Positions 45,000-57,614 of a stretch of DNA of 64,000 nucleotides are shown one piece after another. The stretch is from Archivesica marissinica (Eukaryota > Mollusca > Bivalvia > Venerida > Vesicomyidae), in assembly GCA_014843695.1 (NCBI GenBank), contig CM026393.1, positions 3,752,615 through 3,816,614 of the forward strand. Reading direction: 5' to 3'. Every line of letters starts with the position of its first letter. Position 1 is the stretch's first letter. A model generated the notes under the pieces. That model saw nothing but the letters and a program-made list of their open reading frames with translations, was not told where the DNA came from and did no database searches. The position numbers were made by a program, and so were the translations under genes.

Positions 45000-45278
45000 A
45001 TATGCACATTGTTAGATAGATCTAGTATCATTAATTGTCTCATTCCCATTTTCTACTCTGCTAGCCAATTCCATATATCATCATATTCCATTACATATTA
45101 AATATAGTTTCTCTATTTTTCAGCTTTTACATTACTATATTATTCCAATGTGCAGTTCTCACTTATAGTGCTATCTTTTGATTGCATTTGATTGTATATA
45201 TGTTGAGGGCCTCATGGTAGATTAACTTTTGTTAAATGAGTACTCTCGTTAAATAAAGTCTTTATTATTATTATTATT
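45000..45278 (+). mobile_element. Probable LINE 3' UTR tail with (TTA)n end
   Basis: Ends TTGTTAAATGAGTACTCTCG, TTAAATAAAGTC, then TTATTATTATTATT. An AATAAA signal followed by a short simple repeat is typical of CR1/L2-like 3' ends. No coding portion is recognisable. Confidence 0.4.
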
Positions 45279-45388
45279 CCCGCAAGGTTTTTGACATACA
45301 CGGAACATACATTACTTAGTTCTGCTTGACCTCTTAGGTCAGCCACGTCTGCATAGGATGACATGCTTAAGACCCTGGTAGAGGTTTA

Positions 45389-45608
45389 GTTTATACACAG
45401 TTATTTTAGCTCGATTGCGAAACAAGTTCTTACAACTTATATTAATCACTCTCGATCTCGAGATCTCATTTCTGATGGAATCCATCACCAAAAAGGAGAG
45501 AGAAGACGCAACGTGGAAATTAAAACCTTGCCTAAGGGCACAGTCGTAACGGCTACATCGGGGCCCGAAGCAAACGCGCTACCACTGCGCTATCACGACT
45601 TCCACGAT
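45389..45608 (-). mobile_element. SINE family C with target-site duplication
   Basis: The minus-strand head GTCGTGATAGCGCAGTGGTA lies at about 45600, and the tail GATTAATATAAGTTG...CGCAATCGAGCTAAAATAA at the other end. TAGAGGTTT flanks both ends (45380-45388 and just after 45608). Confidence 0.88.
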
Positions 45609-45756
45609 AGAGGTTTGACATTCACTGGAAAATGAACTAGAAATCTGTGTAGGTAAACAGTGGATCGAGATTTTGTCATACACAAGTAACTTCAGAGTTG
45701 GCACAAAACATTGGTTGTGTACGTGTGTTCTCGTCTAGCGGGAATTAAATTGTGTA

Positions 45757-46014
45757 TTTACGTGTATTTATCGTCACTACCGGTTGCCCATATGAGCGAC
45801 GCATCCTGAGGAGATTAGTCATTTTAGAGTTTTGGAGAATAGTGCAATGATGCAAAAAGAGACCCATTCCAGAGTCTCCTCTGGTTCTTTTACATGCACG
45901 GTGTAAGTCGCATATGAAAGACTGTTAATTTTATTAGGGTCAGACGGGGGATCGAACATGCGATCCCTAGATTACCAGTCCAGCGTGTTACCATTGGACT
46001 ACAGATCCGTCTGT
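45757..46014 (-). mobile_element. tRNA-derived SINE, family B
   Basis: Minus-strand head GTAGTCCAATGGTAACACG and B-box GGTTCGATCCCC-type (GCATGTTCGATCC here). Tail CATATGGGCAACCGGTAGTG. Confidence 0.88.
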
Positions 46015-46307
46015 AATTGTCTGGGAATTAAAACACATATATTTTTTATAAGGTTGGGCAAATAGAAATCCTGGCATGCTTAGACTATTGGGATTAAGTG
46101 ACATTTGTTTGTTTCCTATCAAATATGCAACAATATATTGCAGACAACCCATCCTACCTGGGTTTCCTTATGCAATTATCACGCACGTTCGGAATTAATT
46201 AGTAGCCATTTTGTTTCTAATCTTGATATGGAAAACTAAGAAAATACAGCTTGCCATACGGCAGATTTGGGATCAGCACACAATAATTATGTTAAAACAA
46301 GTGTGTG

Positions 46308-46590
46308 TTTTACGCTTATTTATCGTTGCTACTGGTTGCCCCTATGAGCGACGCCTCCTGAAGATATTAGTAATTTTAGATTTTGGAGGATAGTGCATGA
46401 TACAGACAGAGACCCATTCCAGATTATCCTCTGGTTCTTTTACGTGCACGGTGTAACGCACCGACACGAGACCTCGGATTAACGTCCCATCTGAAAGACT
46501 GTTACTTTTATTAGGGTCAGACGGGGGATCGAACCTGCGATCCCTGGATTACCAGTCCAACGTGTTACCACTGGACTACATATCCGTCTG
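46308..46590 (-). mobile_element. tRNA-derived SINE, family B, with target-site duplication
   Basis: Full-length copy flanked by TTAAAACAAGTGT at 46292-46304 and 46593-46605. It keeps the A-box (TAGTCCAGTGGTAACACG) and B-box (GCAGGTTCGATCC). A short ORF over its tail is an artefact. 46606-46961 holds no recognised gene. Confidence 0.9.
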
Positions 46591-46961
46591 TATTAAAACA
46601 AGTGTATGCCATATTCTACTAAGACATGCCTAACCCTTGTCCTGGAGGGATTATGGGAATGTTTGACAAAACGACAGTATATAAAAGAATACAATCAACA
46701 AAATTCCATACGTGTCACCTGATGTTTTACAGTATTTGGAACAAACTATTAACCAAATAATATCAATATTCATATCATCTTATTGGTTATATTGTATTAC
46801 AGATCGTTATGCATGATTTCTGTATCATCATCTCGGATGAAATGCATTAAATGACAATAAGAAAATAGATATATTGTATGATTATTTATTGGCTCCAAAT
46901 ATAATAAAATACCATGTACCATGTGACCGATTGGGAATTTTGTTGAGTGTAGTTTTATGCA

Positions 46962-49900
46962 ACACGTATATTATTGCTATTCACACGTATATTATTGCTA
47001 TTCACACGTATATTATTGCTATTCACACGTATAATATTGCTATTAATACGGATATTATTGCTATTAATACGGATATTATTGCTATTCGCACGTATATTAT
47101 TGCTATTCGCGCGTATATTATTGCTATTCACACGTATAGTATTGCTATTCACACGTATAATATTGCTATTAATACGTATAGTATTGCTATTAATACGTAT
47201 ATGATTGCTATTCGCACGTATATTATTGCTATTTACACGTATATTATTGCTATTCACACGTATAGTATTGCTATTCACACGTATAATATTGCTATTAATA
47301 CGGATATTATTGCTATTAATACGGATATTATTGCTATTCGCACGTATATTATTGCTATTCGCACGTATAGTATTGCTATTAACATGTATAATATTGCTAT
47401 TAATACGGATATTATTGCTATTCGCACGTATATTATTGCTATTCGCACGTATATTATTGCTATTCACACGTATAATATTGCTATTAATACGGATATTATT
47501 GCTATTCGCACGTATATTATTGCTATTCACACGTATATTATTGCTATTCGCACGTATATTGTTGCTATTCACACGTATAATATTGCTATTAATACGGATA
47601 TTATTGCTATTAACACGTATATTATTGCTATTCACACGTATAGTATTGCTATTCGCACGTATATTATTGCTATTCACACGTATAATATTGCTATTAATAG
47701 GTATGTTATTGCTATTTGCACGTATATTATTGCTATTAACACGTATATTATTGCTATTCGCACGCATAGTATTGCTATTCACACGTATAATATTGCTATT
47801 AATACGGATATTATTGCTATTAATACGGATATTATTGCTATTCGCACGTATATTATTGCTATTCGCATGTATAATATTGCTATTCACACGTATAGTATTG
47901 CTATTCACATGTATATTATTGCTATTCACATGTATATTATTGCTATTCACACGTATAGTATTGCTATTCACACGTATAATATTGCTATTAACACGTATAT
48001 GATTGCTATTCGCACATATATTATTGCTATTCGCATGTATATGATTGCTATTCGCACGTATATTATTGCTATTCACATGTATATTATTGCTATTCACACG
48101 TATAGTATTGCTATTCACACGTATAATATTGCTATTAATACGGATATTATTGCTATTCACACGTATATTATTGCTATTCACACGTATAATATTGCTATTA
48201 ATACGGATATTATTGCTATTCGCAGGTATATTATTGCTATTCGCAGGTATATTATTGCTATTCGCACGTATAGTATTGCTATTAACACGTATATGATTGC
48301 TATTCGCACATATATTATTGCTATTCGCATGTATATTATTGCTATTCACACGTATAATATTGCTATTAATACGGATATTATTGCTATTAATACGGATATT
48401 ATTGCTATTCGCACGTATATTATTGCTATTAACACGTATATTATTGCTATTAACACGTATATTATTGCAATTAACACGTATATTATTGCTATTAACACGT
48501 ATATTATTGCTATTAACACGTGTATTATTGCTATTAACACGTATATTATTGCTAATAACACGTATAGTATTGCTATTCGCACGTATAGTAGTGCTAAGCA
48601 CACGTATATTATTGCTATTCGCAGGTATATTATTGCTATTAATACGTATATTATTGCTATTCGCACGTATATTATTGCTATTCGCACGTATATTATTGCT
48701 ATTCGCACGTATATTATTGCTATTCACACATATAATATTGCTATTAATACGGATATTATTGCTATTAATACGGATATTATTGCTATTCGCACGTATATTA
48801 TTGCTATTCGCACATATATTATTGCTATTCGCACGTATATTATTGCTATTCACACGTATATTATTGCTATTAACACGTATATTATTGCTATTCGCACATA
48901 TATTATTGCTATTAACACGTATATTATTGCTATTCGCACGTATATTATTGCTATTCGCATATATATTATTGCTATTAATACGGATATTATTGCTATTAGC
49001 ACATATATAATTGCTATTAATACGGATATTATTGCTATTAGCATGTATATAATTGCTATTAATACAGATATTATTGCTATTAATACGGATATTATTGCTA
49101 TTCGCAGGTATATTATTGCTATTCGCACGTATATTATTGCTATTCGCACGTATATTATTGCTATTAATACGGATATTATTGCTATTAACACGTATATTAT
49201 TGCTATTCGCACGTATATTATTGCTATTAATATGGATATTATTGCTATTAACACGTATATTATTGCTATTCGCACGTATATTATTGCTATTAATACGGAT
49301 ATTATTGCTATTAACACGTATATTATTGCTATTCGCACGTATATTATTGCTATTAATACGGATATTATTGCTATTAGCACATATATAATTGCTATTAATA
49401 CGGATATTATTGCTATTAGCATGTATATAATTGCTATTAATATGGATATTATTGCTATTAATACGGATATTATTGCTATTCGCACGTATATTATTGCTAT
49501 TTGCACGTATATTATTGCTATTAATACAGATATTATTGCTATTCGCATGCATAGTATTGCTATTCACACGTATAATATTGCTATTAATACGGATATTATT
49601 GCTATTAATACGGATATTATTGCTATTCGCACGTATATTATTGCTATTCGCATGTATATTATTGCTATTAACACGTATATTATTGCTATTCGCACGTATA
49701 TTATTGCTATTAATACGGATATTATTGCTATTAATACGGATATTATTGCTATTAACACGTATATTATTGCTATTCGCATGTATATTATTGCTATTAATAT
49801 GGATATTATTGCTATTAATACGGATATTATTGCTATTAGCACGTATATAATTGCTATTAATACGAATATTATTGCTATTAATACGGATATTATTGCTATT

Positions 49901-50217
49901 CACAGGTATATTATTGCTATTCGCATGTATATTATTGCTATTAATACGGATATTATTGCTATTAATATGGATATTATTGCTATTAGCACGTATATAATTG
50001 CTATTAATACGAATATTATTGCTATTAATACAGATATTATTGCTATTCGCAGGTATATTATTGCTATTCGCACGTATATTATTGCTATTCGCACGTATAT
50101 TATTGCTATTAATACAGATATTATTGCTATTCGCAGGTATATTATTGCTATTCGCACGTATATTATTGCTATTCGCATATATATTATTGCTATTCACACG
50201 TATGTTATTGCTATTAG
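46962..50217. repeat. 21-bp minisatellite, 3.25 kb (~155 units)
   Basis: The unit is GTATATTATTGCTATTCACAC with CGCAC, AACAC and AATACGGATA alternatives in the second half. The three variants occur in recurring orders, a higher-order pattern. Because units are 21 bp and stop-free, one plus frame is open for 1127 codons and one minus frame for 1080; the peptides (IIAIHTY and NSNNIRA heptads) are simple translations of the repeat. Not called as coding. Confidence 0.97.
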
Positions 50218-50225
50218 TCCGTTAG

Positions 50226-50461
50226 TCCGCCCCCGTGGTCGAGTAACCAGTCGCTGACTTGTACACCACTGTAACATATCATCATGGATTGTCACGGGTT
50301 CGAGCCCCGCTCATGCCGTGTCTCTTTATACGAAAGAGTTGGCCGTTTCTTATGATTCCTTCAGTGCACCAAGTACTTGTTAACCGCCCGAGCCTGCTAA
50401 GGAAATGTGTTGTTAATGCCAGTCGCTCAAATGGGCAACCTGTAGCGACGATCAATAAATA
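50226..50461 (+). mobile_element. tRNA-derived SINE, family D
   Basis: Head CCCCCGTGGTCGAGTAACC with B-box GGGTTCGAGCCCC. Its 3' tail (CTCAAATGGGCAACCTGTAG, CGACGATCAATAAAT) is the tail shared with family B. It begins 8 bp after the 21-bp array ends. Confidence 0.88.
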
Positions 50462-50652
50462 TATGTACAATCATAACTCGTGCGGTAATTAATCAGAGGT
50501 ACCCATACATTGAACCAACGTAGATTCAGCGCGTCAAATGGCACGTTGGCGTTGTGCGTAGACGTATTTGACGTCACGCGACGTTTTGAGGTACCAGTAA
50601 CGTGCGTAATGTACACGGTGAAATGTCATCTTCTTTTTTTTTAAATTTTTTT

Positions 50653-50936
50653 TTTACGTTTATTTATCGTCGCTACCGGTTGCCCATATGAGCGACGCCT
50701 CCTGAAGATATTAGTCATTTTAGATTTTGGAGGATAGTGCAATGATACAGAGAGAGATTCATTCCAGAGTCTCCTCTGGTTCTTTTACGTGCACGGTGTA
50801 AAGCACCGACACGAGACCTCGGTTTAACGTCCCATCTGAAAGACTGTTAATTTTATTAGGGTCAGACGGGGGATCGAACCTGCGATCCCTGGATTACCAG
50901 TCCAGCGTGTTACCACTGAGCTATATATCCGTCTGT
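50653..50936 (-). mobile_element. tRNA-derived SINE, family B, with target-site duplication
   Basis: Full-length minus-strand copy; TGTCATCTTCTT appears at 50626-50637 and again at 50936-50947. 50948-51499 has no recognised gene. Confidence 0.9.
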
Positions 50937-51499
50937 GTCATCTTCTTCATGTACATGCATTTTTTACTAAGCCAGCATTACCAAGTGTTACAGTAAGGAA
51001 ATTCAAACTATTGGGGTCTGGACAAGTGCTTGTGTGTTCAAACCCAACATTTAATTATTTTTTTTAATTAAGTACATGCTGATAAACGATATGCTTAATT
51101 AACACTATATATACAAACTATTTAGGCCATATCCAAACATATATCTTGTCACTATCAGAGTAATTATGGACAAGATATACTACTTAACGGAGGAAACTGA
51201 AAATACACACAACGACAACATCAGACAAAAAACAAACTTACCATTAAACGTTTGGTCTTCATCAATCATATTGACATCTCTGCTTTCGATTAATACCGGT
51301 CTCTAATCGCAATCCATAATTACACTGATAATGACGGGATGTCATTTTTAAACATGCTTGGATATGTCCTAACATTTTTGTATATATAGTGTTAAGCCTA
51401 TGGTTTATCAAACTGTTCTTAACACATTGGTTTTGAACCCGCTTGTCCAGACTTCAAGCGTCTGTGTAGAAATCCAACAGTTTTAATATACATGAACAA

Positions 51500-51677
51500 T
51501 ATATAATATTATTGTGACATCTCCCTAAATATAGAATATTATTGTGACATCTCCTTAAATAGAGAATATTATTGTGACATCTCCTTAAATATAGAATATT
51601 ATTGTGACATCTCCCTAAATATAGAATATTATTGTGACATCTCCTTAAATATAGAATATTATTGTGACATCTCCCTA
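51500..51677. repeat. 30-bp tandem repeat (6 copies)
   Basis: Each unit has ATTATTGTGACATCTCCYTA then AATATAGAAT. Very high identity. Confidence 0.95.
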
Positions 51678-51725
51678 ACTCCGTTTCTCTAGAACACATG
51701 CGTATTGCAAAGGAATTAATATGCG

Positions 51726-53020
51726 ATCATGTTGTAGCATTACATTTAGCATGTTGTAGTATTACATTTAGCATGTTGTAGTATTATATTTAGCATGTTG
51801 TATTATTACATTTAGCATGTTGTACATTTAGCATGTTCAACGGTAGCATTACATTTAGCATGTTGTATTATTACATTTAGCATGTTGTATTATTACATTT
51901 AGCATGTTGTAGTATTACATTTAGCATGTTGTAGTATTACATTTAGCATGTTGTAGTATTACATTTAGCATGTTGTATTATTACATTTAGCATGTTGTAG
52001 TATTACATTTAGCATGTTGTAGTATTATATTTAGCATGTTGTAGTATTACATTTAGCATGTTGTAGTATTACATTTAGCATGTTGTAGTATTACATTTAG
52101 CATGTTGTAGTATTACATTTAGCATGTTGTATTATTACATTTAGCATGTTGTAGTATTACATTTAGCATGTTGTAGTATTATATTTAGCATGTTGTATTA
52201 TTACATTTAGCATGTTGTAGCATTACATTTAGCATGTTGTATTATTACATTTAGCATGTTGTATTATTACATTTAGCATATTGTAGCATTACATTTAGCA
52301 TGTTGTAGCATTACATTTAGCATGTTGTAGTATTACATTTAGCATGTTGTATTATTACATTTAGCATGTTGTATTATTAAATTTAGCATGTTGTAGCATT
52401 ATATTTAGCATGTTGTAGCATTACATTTAGCATGGTGTATTATTATATTTAGCATGTTGTATTATTACACTTAGCATGTTGTAGTATTACATTTAGCATA
52501 TTGTAGCATTATATTTAGCATGTTGTAGTATTACATTTAGCATGTTGTATTATTATATTTAGCATGTTGTATTATTACACTTAGCATGTTGTAGTATTAC
52601 ATTTAGCATATTGTAGCATTATATTTAGCATGTTGTAGTATTACATTTAGCATGGTGTATTATTACAATTAGCATGTTGTATTATTACATTTAGCATATT
52701 GTAGTATTACATTTAGCATGTTGTAGTATTACATTTAGCATGTTGTATTATTACATTTAGCATGCTGTATTATTACATTTAGCATGCTGTAGTATTACAT
52801 TTAGCATGTTGTAGTATTACATTTAGCATGCTGTATTATTACATTTAGCATGTTGCATTATTACATTTAGCATGTTGTATTATTACATTTAGCATGCTGT
52901 AGTATTACATTTAGCATGTTGTATTATTACATTTAGCATGCTGTATTATTACATTTAGCATGTTGTATTATTACATTTAGCATGTTGTAGTATTACATTT
53001 AGCATGTTGTATTATTACAA
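51726..53020. repeat. 22-bp minisatellite (~58 units)
   Basis: Unit ATTTAGCATGTTGTAGTATTAC with TAT/AGC substitutions; a ~110-bp block recurs at about 52435 and 52545 (TATATTTAGCATGTTGTATT with the rare CACTTAGC variant). Confidence 0.96.
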
Positions 53021-53080
53021 TTGCTGTCATAAAACAGAATACTTGCATACAGGGACATTAAATCGTTCAGAACTATAATT

Positions 53081-54515
53081 ATGTATTGGTAGGTGGGTGG
53101 AGTCTACTGTATTGGTGGGTGGAGTCTACTGTATTGATGGGTGGAGTCTACTGTATTGGTAGAGTCTACTGTATTGTTGGGTGGAGTCTACTGTATTGGT
53201 AGGTGGGTGGAGTCTACTGTATTGGTAGGTGGGTGGATTCTACTGTATTGGTAGGTGGGTGGAATCTACTGTATTGGTAGGTGGGTGGATTCTACTGTAT
53301 TGGTAGGTGGGTGGAGTCAATGTATTAGTAGGTGGGTGGAGTCTACTGTATTGGTAGGTGGTGTAATCTACTGTGTTGGTGGGTGGGTGGAGTCTACTGT
53401 ATTGGTGGGTGGAGTCTACTGTATTGGTGGTTGGAGTCTACTGTATTGGTAGAGTCTACTGTATTAGTAGGTGGGTGGAGTCTACTGTATTGGATAGTAG
53501 GTAGAGTCTAGTGTATTAGTGGAATATACTGTATTGTTGGGTGGAATCTACTGTATTGGTGGGTGGAGTCTATTATATTGATGGGTGGAATCTATTGTAT
53601 TGGTGGGTGGAGTCTATTGTATTGGTGGGTGGAGTCTACTTTATTAGTAGGTGGGTGGGTGGAGTCTACTGTATTGGTAGGTAGGTGGAGTCTACTGTAT
53701 TTGTGGGTGGGTGGTGTCTACTGTATTGGTAGGTGGGTGGAGTCTGCTGTATTGGTAGGTTAGGTGAGTGGAGTCTATTGTATTGGTGGATGGAATCTAC
53801 TGTATTGGTGGGTGTAGTCTACTGTATTGGTGGGTGGAGTCTACTGTATTGGTGGGTGGGTGGAGTCTACTGTATTGGTGGATGGAATCTATTGTATTGG
53901 TAGGTGGTGTAGTCTACTGTGTTGATGGGTGGGTGGAGTCTACTGTATTGGTGGGTGGAGTCTACTGAATTGGTAGGTTAGTGGAGTCTATTGTATTGGT
54001 AGGTGGGTGGAGTCTACTGTATTGGTAGGTGGGTGGAGTCTACTGTATTGGATAGTAGGTAGAGTCTACTGTATTAGTGGAATATACTCTATTGGTGGGT
54101 TGAATATACTGTCTTGGTGGGTGGAGTCTACTATATTAGTAGGCGGGTGGAGTCTACTGTATTGGTAGGTGGGTGGAGTCTACTGTATTGGATAGTAGGT
54201 AGAGTCTACTGTATTAGTGGAATATACTGTATTGGTGGGTGGAGTCTACTGTATTGACGGGATGGAGTCTACTATATTGATGGGGGTGGAGTCTACTGTA
54301 TTGACGGGTGGAGTCTACTGTATTGGTGGGTGGAGTCTATTGTATTGGTGGGTGGAGTCTACTGTATTAGTAGGTGGTGGAGTCTACTGTATTAGTAGAT
54401 GGGTGGGTGGAATCTACTGTATTGGTAGGTGGGTGAGTGGAGTATACTGTATTGGGGGATGGAATCTACTGTATTGGTGGGTGGAGTCTACTGTATTGGT
54501 GGGTGGTGGAGTCTA
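53081..54515. repeat. 22-26-bp G-rich minisatellite (~60 units)
   Basis: The core is TCTACTGTATTGGTGGGTGG with an optional AGGTGGG insertion. The length variation breaks the frame, so only short ORFs arise. Guanine-rich on the plus strand. Confidence 0.95.
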
Positions 54516-54517
54516 CT

Positions 54518-55320
54518 ACATGTTCCTATAGTGTTGGAACTGTCAACATTTCCATACAATACATAATCCTTTATGCTGTACATGTTCCTATAGTGTTGGT
54601 TGGAACTGTCAACATTTCTATACCGTACATAATCCTTTATGCTGTATATGTTCCAATAGTGTTGGTTGGAACTGTCAACATTTCCATACCGTACATAATT
54701 CTTTATGCTGTACATGTTCCTATAGTGTTGGAACTGTCAACATTTCCTCACCCATACATAATCCTTTATGCTGTACATGTTCCAATAGTGTTGGAACTGT
54801 CAACATTTCCTCTCCATACATAATCCTTTATGCTGTACATGTTCCAATAGTGTTGGTTGGAACTGTCAATATTTCCATACCGTACATAATCCTTTATGCT
54901 GTATATGTTCCAATAGTGTTGGTTGGAACTGTCAACATTTCCTCACCCATACATAATCCTTTATGCTGTACATGTTCCAATAGTGTTGGTTGGAACTGTC
55001 AACATTTCTATACCGTACATAATCCTTTATGCTGTACATGTTCCAATAGTGTTGGTTGGAACTGTGAACATTTCCTCTCCATACATAATCCTTTATGTTG
55101 TACATGTTCCTATAGTGTTGGTTGGAACTGTCAACATTTCCATACCGTACATAATCCTTTATGTTGTACATGTTCCAATAGTGTTGGTTGGAACTGTCAA
55201 CATTTCTATACCGTACATAATCCTTTATGTTGTACATGTTCCAATAGTGTTGGTTGGAACTGTCAACATTTCTATACCGTACATAATCCTTTATGCTGTA
55301 CATGTTCCTATAGCGTTGGA
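54518..55320. repeat. 66-bp minisatellite (12 units)
   Basis: The unit contains GTTCCAATAGTGTTGGTTGG and TACATAATCCTTTATGCTGT. Several units lack TTGG (62 bp) or have CTCACC insertions. It abuts the previous array with no spacer. 55321-55690 has no recognised gene. Confidence 0.96.
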
Positions 55321-55690
55321 ACAGACTATATTTATGAGTTGGACATCATGCACTAATAATCACATTGGATACTATTTTGCGGTTCATCAGGTTATGAACG
55401 GCGATCACATGTGATGAATCAGTCAATCAGAATTTGCGAAATTGCAAGAAGTTGTAACTATTTATTGTATAATGTCTATTTATAGTTCCGTCTATATTCC
55501 TCAGTTCAATAATGAAAATCAAACACAAGACATGTTATTTTGAACTTTTATTTTATCACCGGTAATAATTAAAGCCAACCATATTATGCATAATTTGCAT
55601 GTAAACCAGTCAATGTCAATTCTAAACATTCTTTGGTACATCCAACAGAAAAAATGACAGTTAACAATTAAATGATGACTAAGACATAAA

Positions 55691-56475
55691 GCTGTAAAAT
55701 ACAAGGATGACGTAGCATATTGTACACCAGGCAACTTTTGTAAAATACAAGGATGACGTAGCATATTGTACACCAGGCAACTGTTGTAAAATACAAGGAT
55801 GACGCAGCATATTGTACACCAGGCAACTGCTGTAAAATACAAGGATGACGTAGCATATTGTACACCGGGCAACTGCTGTAAAATACAAGGATGACGTAGC
55901 ATATTGTACACCGGACAACTGCTGTAAAATACAAGGTTGACGCAGCATATTGTACACCGGACAACTGCTGTAAAATACAAGGATGATGCAGCATATTGTA
56001 CACCGGACAACTGCTGTAAAATACAAGGATGATGCAGCATATTGTACACAGGGCAACTGCTGTAAAATACAAGGATGACGTAGCATATTGTACACCGGGC
56101 AACTGCTGTAAAATACAAGGATGACGCAGCATATTGTACACCGGGCAACTGCTGTAAAATACAAGGATGACGTAGCATATTGTACACCGGGCAACTGCTG
56201 TAAAATACAAGGATGACGTAGCATATTGTACACCGGACAACTGCTGTAAAATACAAGGATGACGCAGCATATTGTACACCGGACAACTGCTGTAAAATAC
56301 AAGGATGACGTAGCATATTGTACACAGGGCAACTGCTGTAAAATACAAGGATGACGCAGCATATTGTACACTGGGCAACTGCTGTAAAATACAAGGATGA
56401 CGTAGCATATTGTACACCGGGCAACTGCTGTAAAATACAAGGATGACGTAGCATATTGTACACCGGGCAACTGCC
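55691..56475. repeat. 46-bp minisatellite (17 units)
   Basis: The unit contains ACAAGGATGACGTAGCATAT and TGTACACCGGGCAACTGCTG. Three minus-strand frames are open for 249-314 codons because the unit is stop-free and 46 is not a multiple of 3; not coding. Confidence 0.96.
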
Positions 56476-56499
56476 TCATACTAGCAGTCAATCATATAC

Positions 56500-56695
56500 T
56501 GGTGGTGTCTGTGGTCCAGTGTTAGACTGTCAGGCTTGGAATCAAGGAGATTCAGGTTCGATACTTGGTCACGACACCTATGCAAGGCACATCACACACA
56601 TACATTGCTGGCTAACGGCTTAGATCAGATAATCCTGCCAGTGAAAACATTTCTAGGCTCGCACAAAGGGGTTTGACATAAATGAAAAATAAAAT
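56500..56695 (+). mobile_element. tRNA-like SINE, family F
   Basis: Head GTCTGTGGTCCAGTGTTAGA, B-box CAGGTTCGATACTTGG, body GGCACATCACACACATAC and tail AAATGAAAAATAAAATAATA. Better preserved than the 44785 copy. Confidence 0.75.
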
Positions 56696-56791
56696 AATAA
56701 AATACTGAGAATATGACGATGTATGTAAAGTACGCAACACAAGTATATTATGCACAGAATGTGACAGTGAAAATCTAAAAAGCTAAACCGA

Positions 56792-57006
56792 TTAACTCTT
56801 TGTATGCTACAGGCAAAAATAACAGTGAAATATGTGGTGGAATTTCATTATAAGTGTATGATAACGACCCAATTCTAATGACATTCCATGATATATTTCC
56901 AGAGTTTTCGGAAACAAATGAGGAAAATCACATTAATGAATTATCATCGTCTACAATTACTTGAACTATTTATACCCTTTTTATTACCCAACATGCAAAG
57001 AGTTAA
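56792..57006. mobile_element. TTAA-flanked MITE
   Basis: TTAACTCTTTGTATG on the left and CATGCAAAGAGTTAA on the right form the termini of a 215-bp element without coding capacity. The CTCTTT ends next to TTAA match the style of the 28275 element. 57007-57384 has no recognised gene. Confidence 0.7.
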
Positions 57007-57384
57007 TACTAAATCAAATCATCAGTTCAAACAAAATACAGCTCTAACACATATCACAGACTAAAACAGATCTCGTCCAATGGACGGCAAGTAATCCAAA
57101 ATATAATGCAAAATATAATGCTTATTTTACCATGCGAGCTACATTGGTAGACATCAATACCACCATATGCTTGGTAACATTTTGACTTAGATTCAGAAAT
57201 AGTCAATTAAATTGACCTAGTTTTCTTGTTATACTGACCTAATTTAAATAAACATGTCAGAGGTTATTACCAGAATGCCTCAAATTACGTCTGATCAAAT
57301 TTGGATGTTATCATTAGACGAGACGATATTTAAGAGTTCTTTAATTTGGTAGCAGTCAGTTGTTGAAGGCTTTTTTGTGTGGGT

Positions 57385-57614
57385 TTTACGTTTATTTATC
57401 GTCGCTACCGGTTGCCCATATGAGCGACGCCTCCTGAAGAGATTAGCCATTTATGATGTTGGTGGATAGTGCAATGATACAGACAGAGACCCATTCCAGA
57501 ATCTACTCTGGTTCTTTTACATGCACGGTGTACAGCACAAACAGGAGACCTTGGTTTAACGTCCCATCTGAAAGACTGTTTATTAGGGTCAGTCGGGGGA
57601 TCGAACATGCGATT
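57385..57614 (-). mobile_element. tRNA-derived SINE, family B, 5'-truncated
   Basis: Tail and body complete (TTTATTTATCGTCGCTACCG to GGTCAGTCGGGGGATCGAAC); the tRNA head stops inside the B-box at about 57614. Confidence 0.85.

Noticed and set aside
46874..50257. 1127-codon plus-strand ORF and 1080-codon minus-strand ORF
   Set aside because: Both are translations of a stop-free 21-bp tandem repeat, open on both strands with no domain and no splice context.
55519..56491. 249-314-codon minus-strand ORFs with Cys-rich 46-bp repeat peptides
   Set aside because: The 46-bp unit has no stops in any of the three frames, so all three are open; no family match and no signal peptide.
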